A DNA stretch of 64,000 nucleotides, from assembly GCA_963827705.1 (NCBI GenBank), contig CAWHBN010000013.1, forward strand, positions 62,001 to 126,000. Reading direction: 5' to 3'. The DNA is from JACDAN01 sp963827705. GTDB lineage: Bacteria > Actinomycetota > Thermoleophilia > Gaiellales > Gaiellaceae. Every line of letters starts with the position of its first letter. Position 1 is the stretch's first letter. The notes under the pieces are model-generated. The model was not told the origin of the DNA. It made no database searches and saw only the letters and a program-made list of their open reading frames with translations. This document shows, piece after piece, positions 15,515 to 23,308 of the stretch. Made by a program: the position numbers and the translations under genes.

Positions 15515-16593
15515 CGAGTCTCCTCGACCGTTGCGCCGAAGCCGCCCTGTCCGAGCTCGACGTCCACCCGCGAGCCGGCCTCGACCTCGCCGGAGCTCCG
15601 GACGATCCTCCCGTCGCGGCGGACGATGGCGTACCCACGCTCGAGCGTGGAGGTGGGGGAGAGTGCTCGTAGCCGTCCATAGGCTCCATCGAGCCGCGAG
15701 CGCTTCCGCTCGACGGTGAGAAGCGGCGCGCGGCGCAGCCGGTCACGGGTCTGCTCGAGGCGCTCGCGAAGCTCGTCCGCGTCCGGGACGACGAGCCGGG
15801 CGGCGACGCTCGGGGTCGACGCGCGGACGTCGGCGGCGAGATCCGTCAGCGGCGTGTCCTGCTCGTGGCCCACCGCGGAGACGATCGGAACCCGGCAGGA
15901 AGCCACGACTCGCACCAACCGCTCGTCGCTGAACGGCAGGAGGTCCTCGAAGCTCCCTCCGCCACGGGCGAGGACGATCACGTCGACGTCGTCGATCTCG
16001 CAGAGAGCTCCGATCGCCTCGACGATCGCCGGCGCAGCGCGGGGGCCCTGAACGTACGTCTCTGCGACCACGACACGCGCCGGCGGGAAGCGAGTTGTGA
16101 GCGCGGTGAGGACGTCGCGCTTCGCGGCAGCGTCGTTGCCGGTCACGAGCCCGATCCGGCGTGGGAAGCGCGGCAGCGGCCGGCGTCGCTCGAAGAGCCC
16201 CTCTGCGGCGAGCTTGCGCTTGAGGCGCTCCAGCGCAGCCAGGTGGTCGCCGAGGCCGAAACGCTCGATCGAGAGCGCCCGGAAGCGAAAGTCGCCGCGC
16301 GCCTCGAAGAGCTCCGGCCGGCCGTAGACGTGGACACGCTCTCCGTCGCCGAGGTCGAGCCGCAGCGCGTCGAACTGGCTGCGCGGCATGGACACCCGCA
16401 GGCAGGAACCGTCAGCCGGATCCTTCAGCGTGAGGAAGACGCTCGCCCAACGCTGCTGGCGCCGAAGCTCGGTGACTTCGCCCTCGACCCAGACCGTCGG
16501 CAGCCGCGACAGCCAATCAGCGACCCCGTGGTTGAACGCGGAGACGCTGTAGACCTTGCGGTCGCCGTACTGCGCAGCCTCGACCTTCGCCAT
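15511..16593 (-). CDS. xseA: exodeoxyribonuclease VII large subunit
   Basis: A 360-residue catalytic subunit. An N-terminal OB fold (VWVEGEVTELRRQQRWASVF) is followed by the nuclease core with PRFPRRIGLVTGNDAAAKRD, VLARGGGSFEDLLPFSDERL and SAVGHEQDTPLTDLAADVRA. It is shorter than E. coli XseA (about 456), mainly in the C-terminal coiled coil, as in other actinobacteria. It precedes xseB with a 4-nt overlap. ATG 16593 gives the expected start before the OB domain. Confidence 0.95.
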   Translation of the reverse strand: MAKVEAAQYGDRKVYSVSAFNHGVADWLSRLPTVWVEGEVTELRRQQRWASVFLTLKDPADGSCLRVSMPRSQFDALRLDLGDGERVHVYGRPELFEARGDFRFRALSIERFGLGDHLAALERLKRKLAAEGLFERRRPLPRFPRRIGLVTGNDAAAKRDVLTALTTRFPPARVVVAETYVQGPRAAPAIVEAIGALCEIDDVDVIVLARGGGSFEDLLPFSDERLVRVVASCRVPIVSAVGHEQDTPLTDLAADVRASTPSVAARLVVPDADELRERLEQTRDRLRRAPLLTVERKRSRLDGAYGRLRALSPTSTLERGYAIVRRDGRIVRSSGEVEAGSRVDVELGQGGFGATVEETR

Positions 16594-16658
16594 GCCGCCA
16601 GGATGCCAGCAGCCGGCGCAGGCAGGTAGACGGCCCGTTTGGCCAGTCGCGCGGGGCG

Positions 16659-16853
16659 CTAGAGAAGGATCTCGGCGGCGACCTTGGCGTCGCAGCCCTG
16701 GCGGACGAGTTCCGTCGCGCGGTGGAGGTCGGCGTCGCTCTGGGCGAGCCGCTCCGCGAGATGAACCGGATAGCCGGCCTCGATCAGCTGGTGGAGACGC
16801 CAGCTGGCGACCTTGTCGCGGTCACTCTGGTTGTACTCGACGATCTCGGTCAT
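16659..16853 (-). CDS. 64-residue conserved-looking helical small protein
   Basis: MTEIVEYNQSDRDKVASWRL, then HQLIEAGYPVHLAERLAQSD and LHRATELVRQGCDAKVAAEI. A soluble three-helix protein with no known catalytic motif. Similar small proteins occur in many actinobacteria, but no function is known to me. ATG 16853 is preferred over the longer open frame to 16940, because upstream residues are unlike protein and include a 7-bp hairpin. It lies downstream of the coiled-coil gene on the same strand, 92 bp away. Confidence 0.72.
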   Translation of the reverse strand: MTEIVEYNQSDRDKVASWRLHQLIEAGYPVHLAERLAQSDADLHRATELVRQGCDAKVAAEILL

Positions 16854-16877
16854 CTCTACGCCTTCGATCGGCTCTGA

Positions 16878-16897
16878 TTCGTCTTTTCGTAGACGAA
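16878..16897 (-). promoter_or_regulatory. inverted repeat in the leader of the 64-residue gene
   Basis: TTCGTCT (16878-16884) and AGACGAA (16891-16897) form a 7-bp stem around TTTCGT, an AT-rich island in a GC-rich gap. It lies between the coiled-coil gene and the 64-residue gene on the minus strand. It could be a weak terminator for the former or an operator for the latter; sequence alone cannot tell. Confidence 0.35.
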
Positions 16898-16945
16898 CCC
16901 TCCCCGCCGAAGTTGGAATCAAACGCGCCGGATGACACAAATGAG

Positions 16946-18052
16946 CTAGCGGCGAACCGGCTCGCTCGTCTCCGCACGACGTGAGAGCTCCTGGAGCCGG
17001 CGGTCGAGAACCGACCGTTCCACCTCCGCTTCAGCGGCGAGCGTGCGCAGCCGGTCTCGCACCTCGTGCTCCATCTGGCTCAGGCGCTGCTGGAGCTCGG
17101 CGATGAACTCGTCTCGCTGCCGCTCGAGGCCGGCGGTGACCTGGAGCAGCCGCTTCTCGACGCGCTGGGTCCCGGTGTCGGCGACCTGCGCCAGCCGCTC
17201 TGCGAGGACGGTCTCCGCCTCCCGGGCAAACATGTGGACGGCGCGGTCGAGCTCGCGGGCAAGGCGCCGTGCGGCGTCCTCGCGCGCGGACTTCACCGCC
17301 GCGTCGAACTGGAGGACTGCGGCTTCGGCGAAGCGCCCGGCGGCGTGCTTGGTCGTCCGCTCGAGCGCCTCCACCTGCCGGCGCTCGATGTCGACGAAGC
17401 GGGCCTGGATCCGGCGCACGACGTCGGTCTCCTCGCGTTCGACGCGCTCTGCGAGCTGGCGCTCACGGGTCTTCAACCGCTGGCTCATCTCCTCGAGCGC
17501 GCGTCGGCGCTCAGCGCCGTGCGCGTCGAGCTCGGCGCGGAGCTCCTGCGCAGCGAGCTCCGAGGCCCGATGCAGCTCTTCCCTGAGCTTCTGGACCGCG
17601 GCGACCTGAAGCTCGCCCGCCTCGTCGATCTTCTCGCGGTCGTCCTGGAGCCGGGACTCCGCCTGGCCGACGAGGACTTTCTGGCGTTCGGCGAGCTTCT
17701 TCAGCTCGGTCGTCAGCGCCTGGTGCGTGCGGTCGAGGTCGGCGCTCCAGCTGGCATAGCGTTGCTCCACCCGCTCCTGCGCCTCGGCGAGCTTCATGTT
17801 CAGCTCCGAGCCGGCCTGTCGCTCGCGCTCGAGGATGTCCCGTCGCCGCTCCTCGGCGATCTTCCGCTCCTCCTCCTCGAGGCGGGACAGCGTGTCGGCT
17901 CGCTCCCGAGCGAGCAGGCGCTGGATCTCGGCGGTGCTTTGCTCGGTCTGCTCGCGGATGACGCGCGTCAGCTCGTTTCGGGCGCGGTCGAGCTCGGCTT
18001 CGACGTCGGCGATCCGCTGCGTTTGCTGCCGTCGGCGGGAGAAGAAGCCCAT
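16946..18052 (-). CDS. long coiled-coil protein of unknown function
   Basis: A 368-residue protein that is almost entirely charged heptad repeats from residue 12 to 360 (IADVEAELDRARNELTRVIR, RLEEEERKIAEERRRDILER, TAGLERQRDEFIAELQQRLS). It has a short basic N-terminus MGFFSRRRQQTQR and no signal peptide or transmembrane segment. Such proteins can be cytoskeletal, polar-growth or membrane-remodelling scaffolds, but nothing here identifies a partner. The start is ATG 18052, 4 bp downstream of the preceding membrane protein's stop, so it is probably in the same transcript as the menG-like pair. Confidence 0.78.
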   Translation of the reverse strand: MGFFSRRRQQTQRIADVEAELDRARNELTRVIREQTEQSTAEIQRLLARERADTLSRLEEEERKIAEERRRDILERERQAGSELNMKLAEAQERVEQRYASWSADLDRTHQALTTELKKLAERQKVLVGQAESRLQDDREKIDEAGELQVAAVQKLREELHRASELAAQELRAELDAHGAERRRALEEMSQRLKTRERQLAERVEREETDVVRRIQARFVDIERRQVEALERTTKHAAGRFAEAAVLQFDAAVKSAREDAARRLARELDRAVHMFAREAETVLAERLAQVADTGTQRVEKRLLQVTAGLERQRDEFIAELQQRLSQMEHEVRDRLRTLAAEAEVERSVLDRRLQELSRRAETSEPVRR

Positions 18053-18056
18053 CGGA

Positions 18057-18731
18057 TCACCATCGTAGGGCGAGGAGCGCGAACGCGAGTGCGACCATCG
18101 CGACGGTCAGCGCTCGCAGCGCTCGTTCCGGCCCGACGATCGTGCTCGGAGGGTCGTCGCTCCGGCCCCGCCGCACCGCTCGAACCGGGGTCGAGAGGGC
18201 TCGCTGGGCGAGGCTCGTCGCGACCGCGAAGGCGGCGGCCAGCAGTGCCTCGGCCGTCAGCTCCTCGGCGACGACGAAGTAGCCGGTCAGCAGTGGGAAG
18301 GCGCCCCAGGCGAGCGCGAACCAGAGGTCCGTGTGGAAGACGCCGCCATAGAGCTCGAGGTTGTACGCGAAGACGAGGAAGGCGCCCACCACGACGAACG
18401 GGAGGAGCCAGAGCGTCCACGCCAGTGCCGCGCCGATGCCGATCGCAACTGCTCCGCCGATCGAGCCGAGCGCGAGCGTCCAGAGCACCGGGGTCGGGAT
18501 CCGAGTCGCGAGGGGGCGGCCCTGGAGCTCGTCCAGCGCGTGCGCGCAGACCCCGAGCGCGAGGAAGAACGCCGCCAATGCCGCGAGCAGGCGGTCCGTG
18601 TGGAGCTCTGGTGCGAGCGCGGCCCCGATCGCGACGTAGCTCAAGTGCCAGGCCGTGTACGGGAGGTGGAGGAGCGTGACGTAGTCGCGCCAGCCTCCCG
18701 AAGCCAGCGCGTAGAACGCCGGGCGGCTCAC
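18057..18731 (-). CDS. integral membrane protein next to a MenG-like methyltransferase, possibly UbiA-related
   Basis: 224 residues with six to seven hydrophobic segments (LLAALAAFFLALGVCAHALD, LWLLPFVVVGAFLVFAYNLE, LTVAMVALAFALLALRW). The segment AHALDELQGRPLATRIP has an Asp-rich loop followed by GRPL, which recalls but does not match the NDxxD motifs of UbiA prenyltransferases. The start is GTG 18731, overlapping the TGA of the methyltransferase by 4 nt; the open frame further upstream is antisense-type sequence. The coupling to a quinone methyltransferase suggests a role in quinone or isoprenoid metabolism; the exact function is unknown. Confidence 0.65.
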   Translation of the reverse strand: MSRPAFYALASGGWRDYVTLLHLPYTAWHLSYVAIGAALAPELHTDRLLAALAAFFLALGVCAHALDELQGRPLATRIPTPVLWTLALGSIGGAVAIGIGAALAWTLWLLPFVVVGAFLVFAYNLELYGGVFHTDLWFALAWGAFPLLTGYFVVAEELTAEALLAAAFAVATSLAQRALSTPVRAVRRGRSDDPPSTIVGPERALRALTVAMVALAFALLALRW

Positions 18732-19417
18732 TCCGTGCGACCCCACATCACGAGGCCGCCGCCAAGGCTCATCCGCTGCGACTGCACGCCTTCGAGCCCG
18801 GCCGAGCGCCACAGCGAGGGAAGATCGTTCGCCCGGTGGAAGTCCCGGATGCTCGGGCCGAGGAACGAGCCGACTTCGCGCCAGCCCGGGGAGATCAGCA
18901 TCCCGGCGGCGGGCAGGCCGATCCGCACCCAGAGCTCCCACGCCGGACGCGCAACGCCTCGCGGGACGCCGAACTCGAGCATCGCGATCGTTCCTCCCGG
19001 CCGGACGACACGTGCCAGCTCACGGAGCGTCGACAGGGGATCGGTCACGTAGCGGAGGAGGTACGTGAACGTGAGCCCGTCGAACGACGCGTCGTCGAAC
19101 GGCAGCCGCTCGGCCTCGCCCTGGACGAGCTCGATCCGGTCACTCAGGGCGGCGGCGTCGACGCGCCTCCGTCCCTCGGCGAGCATCTCGCTGCTCTGGT
19201 CCAGCCCGACGACGCGGCACCCAGAGCGGCGCGCGAGCTCGATCGCCACTGCGGCCGTCCCGGTTGCCACGTCCAGCACCCTGTCGTCCGGTCCGACGTC
19301 CATCCGGGAGACGAGGAAGCGGCGCCAGCGCGGATCCTGTCCGAAGGAGAGGAGGGCCGCGTACCGGTCGTAGGTTGGCCCCAGCGGGGCGAAGAGGTCG
19401 CGAGCCTGATCCTTCAC
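18728..19417 (-). CDS. UbiE/MenG-like SAM-dependent methyltransferase
   Basis: A 229-residue class I methyltransferase. Motif I is VLDVATGTAAVAIELARRSG, the acidic end of beta 2 is VVGLDQSSEMLAEGR, and RPGGTIAMLEFGVPRG and RDFHRANDLPSLWRSAGLEG follow. The order and the DLFAPLGPTYDRYAALLSFG start are those of demethylmenaquinone/2-methoxy-6-polyprenyl-benzoquinol methylases. C-methylation of demethylmenaquinone is the likely reaction in an actinobacterium, although substrate is inferred. GTG 19417 is the start; the next gene overlaps by 4 nt. Confidence 0.85.
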   Translation of the reverse strand: MKDQARDLFAPLGPTYDRYAALLSFGQDPRWRRFLVSRMDVGPDDRVLDVATGTAAVAIELARRSGCRVVGLDQSSEMLAEGRRRVDAAALSDRIELVQGEAERLPFDDASFDGLTFTYLLRYVTDPLSTLRELARVVRPGGTIAMLEFGVPRGVARPAWELWVRIGLPAAGMLISPGWREVGSFLGPSIRDFHRANDLPSLWRSAGLEGVQSQRMSLGGGLVMWGRTE

Positions 19418-19435
19418 GAGGTCTATTTTCCCCGC

Positions 19436-19984
19436 ATGAGTCTTGCGGAGGACCTCGAGCGGATTGCCGCTTCGGCGACACGATTTGCTTCCGGCGAGGA
19501 GCTCGCCGGCGTTCTCGCGGCAGAGCCGGCCCAGGGCGGCCGCATCTACCTGTGTGCCTACCGCTCGGGAGAGGACGTTTCGTGGCTTGCGCTCGACGAT
19601 TCCGGCGAGCCGGTGACCGACCGGGAGCGCGTGCGCGAGGCGGCTTCGCTCGTCGCGCTCTCCGAGCTGGCGGAGGAGAGCGCAGGAGGAGGCGAGCTGG
19701 ACGAGCTCCGCTCGCGGCTCGTTGCGTTACGGCTGACCGAGAGCCCCGACGGGATCGCGGAGGCAGAGGAGGCTGTGCTCCACCTTCAGCAGACCCTCGG
19801 CGCGCCGCCGCGCCTGGCCACGGCGAGGTATCTCGACGATGTCGGAGCGGCGACCAAGCGTCTGGAGGACGCGCTCGGCTCGCCGGGCTCCTCGCCCTTC
19901 GCCGAGGCGATGAAGGCGTCCGCGGGCGCCGTGCAGTCGTTCACGAGCGACGTCGAGTCGAACTACAAGGAATCGCTACGGTAG
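19436..19984 (+). CDS. hypothetical 182-residue soluble protein
   Basis: Begins MSLAEDLERIAASATRFASG at ATG 19436, 18 bp from the divergent methyltransferase start. The protein is acidic and mostly helical, with a beta-rich central part (GGRIYLCAYRSGEDVSWLAL) and a C-terminal helix region ending QSFTSDVESNYKESLR. No recognised domain, signal peptide or membrane segment. It is followed after 4 bp by another hypothetical gene and then proline dehydrogenase, forming a probable three-gene operon. Confidence 0.75.
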   Translation: MSLAEDLERIAASATRFASGEELAGVLAAEPAQGGRIYLCAYRSGEDVSWLALDDSGEPVTDRERVREAASLVALSELAEESAGGGELDELRSRLVALRLTESPDGIAEAEEAVLHLQQTLGAPPRLATARYLDDVGAATKRLEDALGSPGSSPFAEAMKASAGAVQSFTSDVESNYKESLR

Positions 19985-19988
19985 GGGC

Positions 19989-20288
19989 ATGGAAGGCGGC
20001 TTCGGCTTCCCGATGGGCGGCGATCCCGACGATCTGATGCGCGGGTTGCGCGAGTTTGCCGAGAAGCAGGCCGAGTCGGTCGCCGAGGCGCAGCGCGAGC
20101 AGTTTGCGACGCTGACGCTCAACACGGCGGTTCAGCTCACCGCCGCTGCTCTCGGCCAGATGCAGGCTCAGGGCGGCCCGGACGAGCAGGCGATCGCGCT
20201 TCGCGACGCTATGCGCGTCCTCTTCCCCGAGGCGGTGGCGCTCGTCAGCGCCGCGCGCCAGGGGTTCATGCGCGAGTCCTCCTCCTAG
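19989..20288 (+). CDS. hypothetical 99-residue helical protein
   Basis: A small soluble protein starting with a Gly-rich tip (MEGGFGFPMGGDPDDLMRGL) and continuing as amphipathic helices rich in Ala, Gln and Glu (EFAEKQAESVAEAQREQFAT, QLTAAALGQMQAQGG). No family recognised. It sits 4 bp after the previous hypothetical gene and 10 bp before proline dehydrogenase, so co-expression with both is likely. Confidence 0.7.
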   Translation: MEGGFGFPMGGDPDDLMRGLREFAEKQAESVAEAQREQFATLTLNTAVQLTAAALGQMQAQGGPDEQAIALRDAMRVLFPEAVALVSAARQGFMRESSS

Positions 20289-20298
20289 ACTCCCGCGC

Positions 20299-21222
20299 GT
20301 GGCCTTCCTGAGCCGCGCCATCGTCCGCACCCTGCCGGCCGTTCCCAAGCCGATCGTCCGCAAGATCTCGGAGCGCTACATCGCGGGCACGCGGGTCGAG
20401 GATGCGTGTCGGGTCGTCAAGCACCTCAACACTGACTCGAAGATGGCGACGATCGACGTCCTCGGCGAGGAGATCACGACCTGGGAGGAAGCCAGGCACA
20501 TCGGCTACGAGTACGAGAACGTCTTCCGGGCGATCGACGAGCAGGGCCTCGACTCGAACGTCAGCGTCAAGCTGACCGGCCTCGGCCTCAAGCTCGACCA
20601 CGGCCTCTGCCGCGAGATCCTGGAGCGGCTCGTGCGGCAGGCAGCCGACCGCCGCAACTTCGTACGGATCGACATGGAGGACTCGACCTGCACAGACGAG
20701 ACGCTGCGCCTCTACCGCGAGCTGCGCGAGGCGGGGCTCGACAACGTCGGCATCGTGCTCCAGGCGTACCTCCGCCGGACGCTGGACGACATCGAGGCAC
20801 TCTCGGACCTGAGCCCGAACGTCCGGCTCTGCAAGGGGATCTACGTCGAGCCGGAGGAGATCGCGTACCAGGGGTTCGACGAGGTGCGCGAGAACTTCGT
20901 CCGCGCGCTCGGCGCGCTCTTCGACGGCGGCTCCTACGTCGGGATCGCGACGCACGACGAGTGGCTGATCGAGGAGGGAGAGCGGCTCGTCCGCGAGGCA
21001 GGGCGGTCGCCGGCCGAGTACGAGTTCCAGATGCTTCTCGGGGTCAGGCCGCAGCGAGGCACGGAGCTCGTGGATGAGGGCCATCGGCTGCGCATCTACG
21101 TCCCGTACGGCGAGGAGTGGTACGCCTACTCGCTGCGCCGCCTGCAGGAGAACCCGAAGATCGCGGGATACATCGCGTCGGACACGTTTGGACGGCTGCT
21201 CCCGAGCCGCAACGGCCGCTGA
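20299..21222 (+). CDS. proline dehydrogenase
   Basis: A 307-residue monofunctional PRODH that oxidises proline to delta-1-pyrroline-5-carboxylate with FAD, passing electrons to the respiratory quinone pool. The (beta-alpha)8 barrel strands are visible: VSVKLTGLGL, VRIDMEDSTCTDETL, LCKGIYVEPEE, GIATHDEWLI, YEFQMLLGVRP and the signature YAYSLRRLQENP near the end. GTG 20299 is the start. P5C dehydrogenase is not adjacent, so oxidation to glutamate must be encoded elsewhere. Confidence 0.92.
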   Translation: MAFLSRAIVRTLPAVPKPIVRKISERYIAGTRVEDACRVVKHLNTDSKMATIDVLGEEITTWEEARHIGYEYENVFRAIDEQGLDSNVSVKLTGLGLKLDHGLCREILERLVRQAADRRNFVRIDMEDSTCTDETLRLYRELREAGLDNVGIVLQAYLRRTLDDIEALSDLSPNVRLCKGIYVEPEEIAYQGFDEVRENFVRALGALFDGGSYVGIATHDEWLIEEGERLVREAGRSPAEYEFQMLLGVRPQRGTELVDEGHRLRIYVPYGEEWYAYSLRRLQENPKIAGYIASDTFGRLLPSRNGR

Positions 21223-21286
21223 TTTAAGGATCGCGAAAGGTGCCGCGTCCTACGGTGTGCTCGTCACCCCGCTCAGGAGGACCGAG

Positions 21287-21739
21287 ATGAAGACGCTGCT
21301 CGTACTGCTCGCCGCCGCCCTCGTGCTCCCGGCTTCCGGTGCCGGCGGCCCGGCGAGGACGGATTCCGCCGGGATGGACCTGCAGCTCGCGCTCAAGGCG
21401 CGGAACACGCGCTACGGGCCGATCCTCTTCGACGCCAAGGATCGCGTGCTGTACGGCTTCACCCGCGACAAGCGCGGTGGGAAGAGCACCTGCTACGGAG
21501 CGTGCGCCCGTGCGTGGCCGGTGTACTTCTCCAAGGGCAAGGTGAAGGCGATGCGCGGCGTCAAGCAGTCCCTGATCGGCACGGTGCGCAGGCGAAACGG
21601 CCGACTCCAGGTCACCTACAACGGCTGGCCGCTCTACTACTACGCGCACGAGGGGCCGCGCGAGGTGAAGTGCCAGAACGTGAACGAGTTCGGCGGCCTC
21701 TGGCTCGTCGTGAAGCCGAGCGGACGGCTGGTTCGCTGA
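21287..21739 (+). CDS. secreted lipoprotein-repeat protein (PF03640/COG4315)
   Basis: A 150-residue exported protein. The N-terminus MKTLLVLLAAALVLPASGAG is a cleavable signal peptide without a lipobox cysteine. The mature part carries two units of the secreted repeat: LYGFTRDKRGGKSTCYGACA with ARAWPVYF, and LQVTYNGWPLYYYAHEGPRE with GLWLVV. The family is common in actinobacteria and its function is unknown. AGGAGG sits 6 bp before ATG 21287, which decides the start inside a longer open frame. Confidence 0.88.
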   Translation: MKTLLVLLAAALVLPASGAGGPARTDSAGMDLQLALKARNTRYGPILFDAKDRVLYGFTRDKRGGKSTCYGACARAWPVYFSKGKVKAMRGVKQSLIGTVRRRNGRLQVTYNGWPLYYYAHEGPREVKCQNVNEFGGLWLVVKPSGRLVR

Positions 21740-21743
21740 ATCG

Positions 21744-22058
21744 CTAGGGAGGAGGCGGGGCGCCGGGGGGCGGGCCTCCGACTTCCTCTTCCTCGTGCAC
21801 GACTCGACGACGGCCGTCGTACGAGTCGGCCGCCGGCGCAGCCGTGCCGCGGTCGTCGACGTAAGTGCGGCGGGAGGTAAAGGCGCCGGGGCCCCACCAG
21901 GACCGCCACATCATCAGGCTGAGCAGGAAGGCGACGAAGCCCACGACCATCAGGATCACGCCGACGGCGTCCTTGTTGAAGTCGGTGCTTTCAGCTTCGA
22001 CGCCCCAGATGAGGATCGCGCCGACGGCGATCAGGATCAGGCTGACGACAACGCCCAT
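21744..22058 (-). CDS. DUF6458-type small membrane protein
   Basis: 104 residues with two transmembrane helices: GVVVSLILIAVGAILIWGV and AVGVILMVVGFVAFLLSLMM, separated by a short polar turn with ESTDFNKD. A cytosolic tail follows, rich in acidic residues and ending in Pro/Gly (EEEEVGGPPPGAPPPP). The two-helix core fits the DUF6458 family of actinobacteria, of unknown function. ATG 22058 starts directly at the first helix. It converges on the secreted-repeat gene, leaving only 4 bp. Confidence 0.75.
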   Translation of the reverse strand: MGVVVSLILIAVGAILIWGVEAESTDFNKDAVGVILMVVGFVAFLLSLMMWRSWWGPGAFTSRRTYVDDRGTAAPAADSYDGRRRVVHEEEEVGGPPPGAPPPP

Positions 22059-22132
22059 GGCATCGGAGTACCCACGATCGCCAGGGTTTAATCCCTCCAA
22101 ATCGGCCTACTCGTTGTACGGTTGCGAGTCCT

Positions 22133-23308
22133 GTGGAGCCGTACCTCGATCCGAACGACCGTTTTCGCCAGCGACGAGCGCAGTCGCGCCGGCGCAAACG
22201 GCTTCGCCGTACGGTCGGCGCGATCGCACTCCTTCTCGCCGCCGCCGCCGTCGCCGTCGGCGCGGGAGCACTCCCGGAACGCGGTGACGGAACTTCCGCC
22301 GAGCCTGTGGCGGCGAAGAGGAAGGCCGCCGCCCCGCCGAAGCGCACGGGCCCGCCGGTCCCGAAGGAGATCCGCGGCGTCCACGTGACGATGGCGCTCG
22401 CCTCGCTCGACGGGAAGCTCGCGGAGTACACGCGGATCCCCGGGATCAACACGATCCAGCTCGACGTGAAGGACGAGAACGGGGAGGTCGCGTTCCACCG
22501 CCTCGCCCCGCCGCTCGCCAAGCGGGTCGGCTCGGCGATGCGCTACTACGACCCGGTCAAGGCGGCGAAGCAGGTGCACGGCGAAGGGCTTTTCCTGATC
22601 GGTCGCGTCGTCTGTTTCGAGGATCCGATCCTGGCCAAGGGGAGGCCGGACCTCGCGATTCGCACGGCCGGCGGCGCCGTCTGGCAGAACGACGCCGGCC
22701 TGGGCTGGACGAACCCGTACGAGAAGCGGGTCTGGGACTACAACCTTCGCATCGCGCAGGCCGCCGCCAGGGCGGGCTTCGACGAGATCCAGTTCGACTA
22801 CGTCCGCTTCCCCAGCGACGGCGACATCGAGTCCGCGGTGTTCCCGGGGAAGCGGAACGAGGCTATGGGCTTGACGATCGCGCGCTTCGTCCACTACGCG
22901 ACCAAGCGCCTCAGGCCGTTGGGCGTCCGCGTCTCCGTCGACGTCTTCGGCCTCTCGGCGACGCGCGACCTCGGCATCGGACAGTCGCCTCGCCGACTGT
23001 CGAAGATCGTCGACGCGATCTACCCGATGGTCTACCCGTCGCACTACGGGTCGGGTGAGTACGGCCTCGCGAGCCCCGTCTCCGTCCCGGGACGGACGGT
23101 CGGGCGATCGCTCCGCGACTTCCGCCGCCAGATGCGGCGCGGCAAGGCGGAGCTCGTCCCATGGCTGGAGGACTTCAGCTTCAGCGGCACGACGACGCTG
23201 ACACACGTTCAGGAACAGATCCGCGCCGCTCGGCGCTGGAAGTCCGGCGGGTTCCTGCTCTGGAACCCGTCCGGCGTCTACACGGAAGGAGCGCTGACCT
23301 CGCAGTGA
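22133..23308 (+). CDS. putative glycoside hydrolase, DUF4015 family
   Basis: A 391-residue protein with a basic cytosolic start, one N-terminal membrane anchor or signal (IALLLAAAAVAVGAGALP), a Pro/Ala/Lys-rich linker and then a (beta-alpha)8-type DUF4015 domain. Motifs are GVHVTMALAS, INTIQLDVKDENGEV, GFDEIQFDYVRFPSDG, VSVDVFGLSA, DAIYPMVYPSHYGSGEYG and the end GFLLWNPSGVYTEGAL. A role in cleaving an extracellular polysaccharide is inferred from the fold. GTG 22133 begins the frame. Its stop overlaps the GTG of the carboxypeptidase gene. Confidence 0.88.
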   Translation: MEPYLDPNDRFRQRRAQSRRRKRLRRTVGAIALLLAAAAVAVGAGALPERGDGTSAEPVAAKRKAAAPPKRTGPPVPKEIRGVHVTMALASLDGKLAEYTRIPGINTIQLDVKDENGEVAFHRLAPPLAKRVGSAMRYYDPVKAAKQVHGEGLFLIGRVVCFEDPILAKGRPDLAIRTAGGAVWQNDAGLGWTNPYEKRVWDYNLRIAQAAARAGFDEIQFDYVRFPSDGDIESAVFPGKRNEAMGLTIARFVHYATKRLRPLGVRVSVDVFGLSATRDLGIGQSPRRLSKIVDAIYPMVYPSHYGSGEYGLASPVSVPGRTVGRSLRDFRRQMRRGKAELVPWLEDFSFSGTTTLTHVQEQIRAARRWKSGGFLLWNPSGVYTEGALTSQ

